64,000 bases of DNA from Onthophagus taurus. Its lineage: Eukaryota; Arthropoda; Insecta; Coleoptera; Scarabaeidae. Below, piece by piece: positions 1 to 11,090 of the stretch; position 1 is the stretch's first letter, and each line of letters opens with the position of its first letter. The position numbers and the translations under genes are program-made. A model generated the notes under the pieces. That model was not told the DNA's origin and did no database searches. It saw only the letters and a program-made list of their open reading frames with translations. The DNA lies in the NCBI RefSeq assembly GCF_036711975.1, contig NC_091975.1, forward strand, positions 1,986,501 through 2,050,500. The letters run 5' to 3'.

Positions 1-3000
1 ATTTTACCTTCGTTTTGTTTATTTATTTATTCCCAGAAATATTCTATTCTATTGTTATGAGGAAGTTGTAAACTTAATTACGACCGTTTTGATCGTGTTT
101 ATTAAAATTAAAATTGTTTAATAACGATATTTTCTTTTATTAGTTAATAAAAGAAATACAAAAAATAAATATTTTTACGGGTTTATGTTTTCTGGAGGAA
201 GATGTTTTTATATTCAAAGCGAATATTCGACGTTTATCTTTATTTTGGGAGGATCAAGAGGTTTTTATACTGAGCTTTTGTATGAGATTTAAAAATTTTA
301 AAAAAGAACTTAGCTTATTTGCAATGTATTAAAGATTTCGATACATTACCTCCAAGTACTTCAATTGTGTGTACAAAATGTTGGTTTTTGTACTGGTAAT
401 AAACTTTATTACAACATTGTGTAGCCTCCATCCAACATAAACCTCTACAATAATAAAAATATATTCATAAACAAAAACTCTGTCTTTAGATGTTACCTGT
501 ATCAATCTTTTGATACTACATTTTCGTAGCATCATTAACCCAGAGCAGTATCACATACTCGACGGTGAGTGTTACGAATGAGGTAATCTTCTCCATAAAT
601 ATTATTCTGCAAACAGCCATCAAATCAAAATAATTTGATAAAATAAGTGATGTTAACTTTACCTTTTACTAGATTTTTGTCAAAATCGAGGCTTTTAGTC
701 CACCTCTATTAACCAATGTAATCATTACTTTTAGATTTATTCATTAATTTAACTAGTTTTACATAAATTCTTACATTTCCCATTCGCTCAACGATTTTTA
801 TTTTTGAACTGACATTGATTAGAAATGACGTTTCGCTAATTTTAAATGCTAATTTGACTTTTTCGTACATTTTTGTACTGCAAAGTCAAATTAACGTATA
901 AAAAAATAATTTAAATGTTTTAATATTAATTTAACTTTTTTTTTTTAAACATTTTCTTCTCAATTATAATTTTTTTTCATAAAATTAAATTTATTTTTAA
1001 GTTTAATAACTTTTTCAAAAATACTTACCATTTATCGCTGGTGGTTGTCATCAAATATAAATACCATGTTGCCAATCCCTAAAAATGAAATACAAACATA
1101 ACCTATACACACGTTTTATATATTGGTTAGGTTAGGATGACATGCAAACATAACCTCATTAATATAAACGTCAATTTCAAAAACATACTTTTGAAGATAA
1201 GTTTTGTACGTGGTTAAACAGATACTCCTATGATTTTGGTAGCTAAAAAAAATTGTTACAATTCAGGGTTGGTTGATGAAAAAGGCCAAGTTCTCTTCGG
1301 TCTCTCCGGGGTTCTATTTTAGTTTTAAAGTTTACTTTTATTGTAGCCAGCCAGATTATAGATTGTTGTCGTTATGAGACCTTGTGTTGAACCAGAAAAG
1401 TAAACAAACGTACGCGCCGAATGCCGCAGGAAAACTTAAATAAACGTCGAGTTGATTTTAATGAAGTGGACGCCTTTCTGTTTGGACAAGTTTAATTATA
1501 AGATCAATAAGATCACCTAACATTTATCATCAGAATTGTTTTGAAAAAATCTAAAAAACTGTGAAAAACATGATAGTTTTTTCGTTAAATCTTTTAATTT
1601 TTTTATTGATAAATGACGATTATTTTTCCTTTGATTTCGAATTGATCGTATAATTACATTATAATGTAAAGTTCAACAGCCTCTCAAAATTAGTCATCGT
1701 TTTCTAATTCAAGTAAATCGAGATCGTGCGTTTATGTGCGTACGATTAACGTAAATAACTTGGATAAATCACCATAAAACTAAATTAGAACAAGTTTAAG
1801 TTGAATTTTCATTGAAGAAAATTTTTTTATCGCCAACCTTGTCAATTGTACAGGAAGATATCCTTGTAAGTTGCAGCTAATTCGCGGGAAAACGTAAATA
1901 TTTGCCGTGCGATTTGTATCCGAATAAATTTCAAACCGTTAAGACCCCCAGGATATTTAAAGTTTTTCGTAGTAAACTTTCAGTATTTACGTTCATTTTA
2001 TTCTTGATTCTACTATTTATAGTTTTACTAATTCAATTTAATTTTTTTTTATTATAAATTTCTTCTAAAAACGGAAAATTATTCAGTTATTCAACCTTAT
2101 CTTTCGTTTCTCCCATTCGAATAGTTTACAAAAATAAAGAAAATATTGAGTCTAAAACATTGTTGCTTTATGCAACAATGTGCATTCATTAAATGCTGGA
2201 AAACATTCTGTAAATACATCTCATCCGGTACAGTCTACTATTTAATGTCTCTAAAGTAGTATTAACATCGAAGTAATGGCTGAGACTGGAGTAAGTGGGT
2301 AATTTTAGATGAAACTTTTGTTTGAATCTTCATTAAGTTACATAGCGAACAAACTTAATCCTTTGGGGTCATATAAGTTTCCATGGAAATAAAACTTAAT
2401 TTGCTTCTCGCATATATATTATATAACTTGGGTAATTGTGGTGAACCATCACAACATTCGGATATGGAGAACGGAAAATCATCATGACATTATCCAACAT
2501 GAAAGGGATTTTCAAAAATTGAATGTTTTCTGTGCGTCTTTGTTTGATAATTCGGAGCAGTAACGGATTTAGTAAGGGAACTAAATTTTTTCTAATGACC
2601 ATCTCAAATTTCAAACTTCTTATAATTTGTTAATTTACCAGTTCCATTTCAAAGAGAATTACCAAATTAATGTCTACCGAGTGTAGAGTCTGAAATAACA
2701 AAATTCTTTTTTATGACAGATGTTTGTATTTTTAAAAATAGACATTTTAAAACTTTTTCGTTTTATATAAGATTCTAAAGTCGTTTAAGTTTTAAAGTCA
2801 TGGGTGTTAGTTCTGTTGATTCACTGTTGAACACGTGCTCATTTTTTTTCTTTGAACACCACGCGAACAAACCACGGTACATTTTCCAAATATAAAACAC
2901 GTACAGGATCGTTACACACTATAACGTTTTCATGCACATTTGTATGCGTTGGAATTGTGCCAAAAAAGAGAGATGTAGTGCAATGACCGTGTTCCAATTT

Positions 3001-4012
3001 GGTTTTTGATTTCTGATACATTAAAAAAGTAAAAAAGAATCACTTTTTTCGACTTTTTAAAACAAATCATTCGTGAAATCGTGTGCCGATTATTTGATCA
3101 ATAAATAATAAGGATATTGACGTTAACATCCGAATAAATTTCTAAAAATGATCGTCCCGATTCGTCTCGGCATGTTTTTTTTTGAATTAATCCGATAAGG
3201 TAAATAATCAAAGGAGGGCGATTTTTAATGCGAAATGGGTCGGGTTTATTTACGAGAATTAAAAGAATCAACTTAAACTTCAAATAAAAATGATATCGCT
3301 AATGGTTTATTTATGAGAATTAAAAAATGATTTATAGATTAAATTTAAAATAAACAGACGGATAAATAACAACGCTTGTTGAAGACACCTGAATATCCTG
3401 GATGTTGACACAATTAGGTCAATGATAAATTTATAAAGAAATAATGTAAAATGACAAAAAGAGGAGTTGCTTACGTAAATATATTCCTTGTTACGTCCAA
3501 CTGTAATCGATTAAAGATGCCAAAATGATATAAGATTAACGTCTTTTCTGTGTTAATTTAATCGTTTCTTTTTATTTTTATTAACTGGCGCCAACATGTC
3601 AAGAAAACGAGATTTTCGCACGTGATTAAGTTATTTAGTGTGTTAACTTGGCAAAGAAACAATTTCTGTATTATATCCTTCTAAATAATGAAAGTTCAAA
3701 CGTCATTTTGACATAACAAAAAATTCCCTGTTAATATTGCCAACTTAACCCAACTTAACAAATAATTTGACAGTTATTTAATAATTAATTTTTATAACAA
3801 TAAAATTATTTCTAAAATAATTCTTTATTATAGTAACCTTGATCTAAATTCGGCGTCGATTTATATTAAAAATAGAACAATATCTAATAAGTTTTACTAC
3901 AACCTAGAAGTGCAGGATATCGCTCGAATTATGATCTGAGAAAATACACAAAATATAATTTTAATTTATATTAATATTAAAATATTTATTATCGATTATT
4001 TTTTAATTATAG
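1..4012. other. Non-coding stretch upstream of innexin exon, probably intron
   Basis: I see no exon, RNA gene or recognisable transposon here. The innexin exon that begins at 4013 opens in mid-protein, so this stretch is most likely intron of that gene, with the N-terminal exons beyond the left edge. Two small inverted repeats stand out. One spans 851-892 (arms AATTTGACTTT and AAAGTCAAATT). The other spans 2157-2181 (10-bp arms ACATTGTTGC and GCAACAATGT, 5-nt loop). Confidence 0.5.
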
Positions 4013-4892
4013 GCGATTCTCTTTTACACACCCCGATGGCTGTGGAAATCATGGGAAGGAGGAAAAATACACGCTTTAATGATGGACCTCGACATCGGAA
4101 TTTGTTCGGAAACCGAAAAGAAGTTAAAAAAACGTTTAATGCTCGACTATTTATGCGAAAACTTTCGATATCACAATTGGTGGGCGTATAAATATTTCAT
4201 CTGCGAGTTTTTAGCTCTTGTAAATGTTATAGGTAAGTTTTAAAAAATTCCTCGCGCTTATTTATAGGAATTAATAAACAATTTATACACCAAATTAAAT
4301 CTAAAACATTCTAAACCATGATGTATAAAATTAAAAATTAATTAATTATTTTCTTTCAGGGCAAATGTTTTTGATGAACCGTTTCTTCGACGGCGCCTTC
4401 CTCACGTTTGGAATCAAAGTAATCAAATTTATGGACGCAGACGAAGAAGATCGCGTCGATCCGATGATTCAAATCTTTCCAAGAATGACCAAATGCACCT
4501 TTTACAAATACGGGGTATCCGGCGAAATCGAACGTCACGACGCAATCTGCATTTTACCATTAAACGTCGTTAATGAAAAAATTTACGTTTTCCTTTGGTT
4601 TTGGTTCATCATTTTGGCTTGTTTGTCGGCGGGGATTCTCGTTTATCGAACGATTATAATCTTATCACCGCGAATGAGAGTTTATTTACTTCGATTTCGA
4701 TTCCGATTGATTCGCAAAGAAGATCTCGATTTAATCGTGAAAAAGGGTAAAATGGGCGATTGGTTCTTGTTCGTGATGTTGGGCGAGAACGTCGATTCCA
4801 TTATATTTAGGGACGTTATACACGAATTAGCGACCAAATTACGAGCGCAATTATTGGAATATACTCCGGGGTTCCGGATGCCGGAGCCTTAA
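4013..4892 (+). CDS. Innexin, shaking-B-like (C-terminal two exons)
   Basis: This is the 3' part of a gap-junction channel subunit. Exon 4013-4232 follows an AG acceptor and begins [18 protein letters not shown], the well-known end of the first half of Drosophila shaking-B. Exon 4360-4892 contains [11 protein letters not shown], the extracellular-loop segment [13 protein letters not shown] and the innexin signature [17 protein letters not shown], followed by the fourth membrane segment and the cytoplasmic C terminus ending in PGFRMPEP. The junction phases agree (GTT ATA G / GG CAA ATG). From memory it resembles Drosophila shaking-B far more than ogre or Inx2, yet with many substitutions, so it may be a shaking-B paralogue. 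Exons for the N terminus, first two membrane segments and first loop are not in the window. The product would form electrical synapses or other gap junctions. Confidence 0.93.
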
Positions 4893-5019
4893 TCGTACCA
4901 AACATGTGTTCTCAATTAATAATACCAAAGACGAATATTAAAAAAACTAAATATAAAAAGATATCGTTTATTACGTTTTGTCGGAAGTTGTTGTTTCGTG
5001 TACGAAGTTTTTTTCGGTA

Positions 5020-5025
5020 AATAAA
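5020..5025 (+). terminator. Poly(A) signal of the innexin gene
   Basis: An AATAAA lies about 130 bases after the innexin stop codon and is followed by T-rich sequence. It fits the normal end of that transcript. Confidence 0.5.
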
Positions 5026-5439
5026 GTATTTTTCTTTTTCTAAAATATTTTTTTTTCGTTTACAACCATAAATAGACAGAGAAGTTGTAGAGTGATTTAT
5101 TAAACGTCCGTTGTAAGACAATGGTATCACATTTCATTGCCTGTATAGACCACATAGAACACCTACTCAATGTCTGAAGTCGAAAAAATCAACGAAACAA
5201 CCACCGTGTTATAACAAATGATTCGAAGAGAGTTGATTGATGTACTGATTATATCTATCTGATTATATCTAATAATTTTTAAATAAAAGTATGTTTAAGT
5301 TATTATATAATGTATAAATAATTTGATTCCCATAAATAAAGCAAAAATCAATAACGAGATTAAAATGGTTAGTTGAAATTATAAAAACATTCCTGGCAGT
5401 TTTTGATATATTTGTACCGTTGATGTTACTGCATCCCAT

Positions 5440-5970
5440 ATCTCCAAAATACCGAGAAGGTGCCTCAGGACTTGATTTGAAGAAGAACTGGATGAGGAGC
5501 AGACGGGTTTCAGAGCAGGACGACAAACACAATATCTCATTTTTTCCCTGCACTATATAATTGATAAGTAGATCAGCAGAGAGAAATCTGCATACCTGAC
5601 TTTCTTGGATATGCACTCGCGTTTGATGAGGTGCCAAGGCAAGTGGTTTGCAAAGTACTAGAAAAGAAAGGGGCTTCCCCCACAACTGATGCAAGCCATC
5701 AAGTCCATGTTTCAGAGAGTGGAGGAAACGATGAGGCTTAACGGCAAAACCTCTAGCAGTTTATCCCTATTGCTATATGTACCTTTAATAGATGAACTGA
5801 TGAAGACATTCAAGAAAAGAACAGAAACATTGGTGGTCGGCATGCTCAATCTCAAAACCATCATGTGCTGATATATGCAAACACTTCTTATGGATCTGGA
5901 CGTACCACGAAGAGCTGCAGCGTACTGGACCCTGAAAAAGAATTTGCAAAATTATTTTATATTAATGTTA
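5440..5970 (+). mobile_element. LINE reverse-transcriptase relic, copy 1
   Basis: Pieces in the three forward frames read as parts of a non-LTR reverse transcriptase: EEQTGFRAGRQTQ (5490-5530), FDEVPRQVV-like and MQAIKSMFQRVEETMRLNGK (5612-5750), LLYVPLIDELMKTFKKRTET (about 5770-5830) and GRTTKSCSVLDPEKEF (5893-5950). The order matches fingers and palm of a LINE RT (RTE/CR1/Jockey-type layout). Several stops and frame changes separate the pieces, the YADD-type catalytic box is disrupted, and no 3' tail or target duplication was identified. This is a dead 5'-truncated fragment. Confidence 0.75.
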
Positions 5971-8595
5971 GAGTTTTAGGATTAGGCTTTTGCATGGATA
6001 TGAGGTCATATAAAGTAAGAAACACCTCTCTGTATTTAATTATAGATAATAGCCACAATTATACAAAATAATAAAAATAAAAATTCTATAAAAAAAATAA
6101 CAGCTGGTCGAATTACGCTAAAACCTACATATTTATGCCAATTAGATAGAGACTGAACAGTGAAATTGATTTCATAACTATTGAAGAGAGTAATAATATT
6201 TTTTTTAATATAAATTTTGTGTATTCCGGAGAATTTGTGACGTCAACTATGAAGGTGTGGGGATAGAGCACACTCCGGAGCACGTCACCAGGTGTACCCA
6301 GAATGCTCGGAACACCTTCAAACGCCTTGAAAGGCCCCACCGTGGTACGTTTTGTTAGTCCGCGAGAAGAGTTTGTTTAAGAGAGAGGTTCGCGTTCGGT
6401 TCCGTTCGGTGTCGATTAATTCTAACTACACATGTATGAAGTCTATTACTACACAGTTCGGTTTAAATGTTTCATCACTTCCCCTTCAATTTAACGCGTT
6501 CAAATCGGATTAAGAGAAAAAGTTACACTTTTTGAATGCACCTCGTTTACGTTTAAAGGTAAGAAAAAATTTTAAAGAAAATCAAATTAATTGGAAAAGA
6601 ATGCGAGTGAAAATAATTAAAATTCTCGTCATGAAGGATTTTTTTTTGAATCATGACGTAAAGATTAAAATAGCTATCAAGGTCTGGTGTAGAATACGAA
6701 ATTAAAAAGCGACAACTAAACAAGAATAACAACGAATAAACGAGAATTACGGGGACGTGACGGTTGGATACGAAAGTATATGTGTAATATATCAAGCGGA
6801 TTGTGCGTCGAGAATAAAAATAAGATGAGAAATATGATATATAAACTTCTCCATAACCTTGGTACTTTCGATTTTATTTTGAAAAATAATTTCATTCAAT
6901 AAATTTCCATTATTATAGATTTAATTATTTCAATGTCGTTCCGATTATGTAAGGTACCTGAAGTTACCTTGAAGGTTCTCTCCACCTCGCTGATTTTAGT
7001 TGGTTATTAAAACGGGTTCGATGATTATAGATTTGGGCCGGCGAATCGATTATCGTCGTGTTCTTTTTGCACTCCTTTCATAACTGACCTTTACTAAACG
7101 AAGATGAGTTGACGTCGTTTTCATGCAAGGATTTATAATAAATTTGTAGTGATTAATTTAATTAATTGGGTTTAATTGGGCATAACGAAAGCGAAGAAAG
7201 TGATTGTTTTCTTTTTTTTTCTAATCCACTCAAACGAGAAAAGAAAGAATAACATCGGAAAGACTTTAATTGATATATTGTGTGTTAAAGAAACGCTTGG
7301 GCTACTTTAAAACAAAGTTGAAGGAACTTTTCCACAACTTTAAATAACACATCAACCTTTAACTCCCACTTATTATTTCTCTTTTAACTTTTAGTTTCCA
7401 TACTGAAAAGAAAAAAAAAATTAAAAAAATTACGAAGAAGATGTAAATTTATCTTGATCGTTTTTTATCGAATCCTTTCACATTCTCTGCCCACTTAACC
7501 CGTTTTATTTGTATTTTGCAAACGTGAATCGCCCACACATACAGTTGTGAACATCGCAACTGTATCTTTTGCAAGATTCTTGCGCTTATTTGGTAGCACG
7601 AAAAGGTCTTCTATTTTGTGTGATTCCGACTGATTCCAAGTAGAGTGAAAGGTTCACCGTTTGGTTTAATATCAAAATCTCCGACCGCGAGACTCGTGGC
7701 CTAACGAACTCGCCTAACGGGTCACCCTGTGAGATCACAGTTAAATATACTTCTCTATACCACTGCACAGAGACACGACAAAGTCGGTGACCTCGCCATT
7801 TTCCTACATAAGTTCTATGCAAAATGGCCGATTCAACTTGAAAACTGGTTGTACAAAAAGAGTCGTTATCGTTTCGGCAAATGTACCATGGTTACACAAT
7901 TTATTCGGGTTATTTATCAAGATTAAAGGTGACTCATATGAATTCGCTCCATGTATTCATCTTAACCTTAAAAAAATCATACAAGTTTTATTTTAGAACA
8001 TTACTAACATTCTAATAAGTTGTTTACCAAAAGAACGTCTCCTCAAACAAAATATTTCCGGTTTAAACATTTTTACTTCTAATTTTAGAACCAACAGCGC
8101 ATAAACCATTTATCTTTTCTTACAATAACATTCAAGGTAAACGTTTATTTTCCAATTAATTTATAAAGAAATTAATTTGCAAGAAATTAATTTGCAAGAA
8201 ATTAAAATAGGGCTTTAAACTAACGGTAAGAAAAGTCTGGTTGTTGTAATTTAAATAATAAATCAAAGGCGAAACGTTAGAAATTCCGTCCATTCCTTCG
8301 GATGGTTTTACAGTTACTTGAAGTAATTGCCGGTTCACTCAGCTTCCTGTCGGACTCGAGAGCAATATAAGAAACGATTTTGTTTAAAACGTTTTTACAC
8401 AACGAGTGTTCACATCGCCTAGAGATCCTTCTTGATTATTTGGATAACCTAAAAATTTGATAAAACTTTAAGTTAATTAATTTATTGAAATTTACTAAAA
8501 GTGACTATTAAATAAATTATTCAAAACTCTCCATATAACTGTTAACATTGATAAATTAAGACATTCTATTTTATCGACTTATCGCATATTTTTTG
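5971..8595. other. Non-coding intergenic stretch
   Basis: No supported coding exon. The only candidate functional piece is the possible untranslated exon near 6360-6557. Overlapping open frames on both strands at 7586-7996 show no recognisable protein, no clear codon bias and no splice context, so I leave them out. A short hairpin (ACAGTTG / CAACTGT) lies near 7541-7563. Confidence 0.4.
6360..6557 (+). other. Possible untranslated first exon of the ZP-N gene
   Basis: A stretch richer in CG and TTCG motifs ends at a strong donor (TTTAAAG / GTAAGA at 6557/6558). The next plus-strand gene has an AG acceptor directly before its ATG at 11091, so it must have at least one upstream untranslated exon, and this is a candidate. 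There is no TATA box and no protein. The assignment is inference only. Confidence 0.25.
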
Positions 8596-8840
8596 CGTTT
8601 GATGAGGTGCCAAGGCAAGTGGTTTGGAAAGTACTATAGAAGAAAGGGTCTCTCCCACAGCTGATGCAGGCCATCAAGTCCATGTTCCAGCGAGTGGAGG
8701 AAGCGATGAGGCTTGGCGGGAAGACCTCTAGCATGATCCTCATGGAAAAAGGACAGTTTATCCCTACTGCTATATGTAGCTTTTATGGATGAAGTGATGA
8801 AGTCATACAAGAAAAGAACAGAAACTTCCCATTTTTCCAT
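8596..8840 (+). mobile_element. LINE reverse-transcriptase relic, copy 2
   Basis: This is the same family as the relic at 5440-5970 and aligns with its positions 5612-5830. It reads FDEVPRQVVWKVL, then MQAIKSMFQRVEEAMRLGGK, then a phase change and a segment ending KKRTET. It retains about 25 more bases after GGKTSS (ATGATCCTCATGGAAAAAGG) than copy 1, so the two are independent decay products. Both are short and dead. Confidence 0.72.
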
Positions 8841-11090
8841 CGTAAACTTTCCTAAGAAATTAATTTTTGTGTTTCTTTGTAAAAAAATTCTTCACGCTGC
8901 GCGCTGTTGCTATTAAGTATGAGCACATTCCAATAAGCTGCGTTAAGTGCTCGAAATCATCGCTTAAATCTTAATAGGTACTTTGAATACCTTTATGTCT
9001 TCTTGCTTAAACGCATTTAACAGCTAAGAATTTCAAATAAAAAGGTTGCTGCTAGCGTAGATTTTAATTATTGAAAAAAAAAATGTTGAAAATTCAATTC
9101 GAATTCATTTTAGAATTCTTTACTCTTGAATAATAAAGTGAAATCGAAAGTCGTTACGTTGAACCTTATTGAGGTCAAGCTCGGTGGTAACTTTCGTTTT
9201 CTGGCTGCATTCGAAGCTGGTTACATCAACTAAAACTTATCTCAAACTAATACCTATTAAATATCATAAATATTAATTTTTAAATGAATTAAATCAATTC
9301 GAATTAAATGTTATTAATTTTTTTCTTTTTGTTTTGTTAACAAGGATGTAAAAAATGTTTAACTCGAACACAGAGAGCAGTCGTTATCCTTGAAACAGGC
9401 GACTTTTCGCGACATTCTTCTCAACCAATTCATTCGGTTTTCTTTGCCTTTGTGCAAACCCGACACGCTGAAAGGTTGTTTTATGGTTTTTAGTTTGCCG
9501 TCAAAGGTTAATAGGCATTGGTGAAGAAACGAACAACTTGGAAAGAATCGCCTAATTAAAAAGGGCTGTTTAATTATTTTTTTTTAATTTGGCCTTAACC
9601 TAAAACTTAAAAAAATCACCTTGATCTTTTTGTTGAAAATTAAAGATAAAAACCCCACTTTTCGATTTTTTATTTCGACTTTCATTCGACCTTCCTTCCG
9701 TCCAACGCGCGATTTCAACCCGACCAACGCAAAAATGTCTTCTTGTGTCGTTTTCTTCAGTTGGGCGTTTAAACGTGGGTTTGAGGCCATTTCTTGTAAA
9801 TTAAAAAGAAAAGATTATGTGTTCCTTTTTCTAATAATAAACCCGCATAGATCCACAAACGTGTTATTATCTTTTAAACCTTACGGAATTAGAAATAAAC
9901 CAATAAAACAAAAAAAAGGAGGAGATCCTCCTCTGGGGTAATTTCAAGTCGGGATGCCTTCAGCGAATTTAATTATAAACCTAGCCGGATCGCAAATCGG
10001 TTAATACCGAAGTATAAGGGGCATAAACATAATGTATCTCCCGGCGGATCTGTATGAAAAATCTGAGCCAAGTCTGCGGGCTACGATGTTAAAAGTAACT
10101 AAGTTATGGCCCCAAGACGACGACGAGCGGCTTTCAACGATAAAACGAACGATATCGTTTTGTTCGTGTGAGATATCGACATTATTAAGTTCGTCTTTAT
10201 AAAATTGTTTAAATTATTTCAGTTTCAACTTTAAAACCCAATATAAATCACCCTTTAATTCCAATAATCACCATTTTTTGTATCTTTCAATATCCCCTAC
10301 ATTACAACCACCCATTTCTCATCGTTTTCTTCATTTTCTAAGTCTCGTTCTGATTTATCGCCGTCTCTCGTCGATGATTTACAATTATAGAAACTCCCCG
10401 TAAGCTAGTTTTCTTATAAGTAGTGAAGCGAACCAGCTCGCGGTTAGATTTAACTTTAACTTTGAAGTTAAAGTTCTTGGTGTATTCACGGTAACGAGAC
10501 ACCAACGGCCTTTGGTGACCTTTGGCTTTGATTTGTGGTGGTCGGCGAGTTTCTTCTCCTTCTTCACTTCTCTGTGTGTAGTGTATGTATGCTTGGGGTT
10601 TCATGATTCTTCATGGTGAATTTCACCAAGAATGTTATTTTTTTACAACCTACGCGAACAACGCAACCTAAAAATTCGAATAATTTAAAAAATCACTAAT
10701 AAAACTTTTCAAACTTTATAATTGTCAAAATTGACAAATTAAGGTTATGATGAAATTCTATTTTATCGACATCTACTAGCTCCATCTTTTGATATTTAAT
10801 TAAATTTATGTTGGATTCAAACTTTATCCAACTTTTTATTATATATTATTATTATTATTATTAAATCGCGTTTTCAAAACGTTTGGAGATTCTTTTTGAT
10901 TACTGGAATAAAGCATCCTAAAAATAGAACAGATATTTAAAAAAATTATTATAACTGTCATAATATTTTATGTCTCCATCTTTTGATATTTAATTGAATT
11001 TATATAAACTTTAACAATTTCTTGTAAAACTTTACTAAGAATTTAAAGTTAAAGGTGATTAAAATGATTTTAATCTAATTTTTATTTCAG
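8841..11090. other. Intergenic / 5' region of the ZP-N gene
   Basis: No coding exon is supported. A slightly CG-richer island at 9940-10200 and another at 10340-10620 could be promoter or untranslated exon of the gene starting at 11091. A reverse-strand open frame at 10338-10604 has no recognisable content. A short (TTA)n run lies at 10845-10862. Confidence 0.4.

Noticed and set aside
1118-1140. GGTTAGGTTAGG suggesting insect telomeric TTAGG repeats
   Set aside because: Only two units; GGTTAGG words recur as part of common AT-rich intergenic sequence and are not an array.
6125-6340. Reverse-strand frame containing GPFKAFEGVPSILGTPGDVL
   Set aside because: Locally protein-like, but I cannot match it to any family, and it overlaps a possible untranslated exon on the other strand.
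7586-7996. Overlapping open frames on both strands
   Set aside because: No recognisable family, no splice context, and frames on both strands are open by chance over the same bases. No support for a gene.
9584-9941. Open frames on both strands near 9.6-9.9 kb
   Set aside because: Composed of Lys/Phe-rich AT-biased codons on both strands; no similarity and no exon signals.
10338-10604. Reverse-strand frame of 88 codons before the ZP-N gene
   Set aside because: Low-complexity, basic, no family resemblance. The base composition fits promoter or 5' UTR better than coding sequence.
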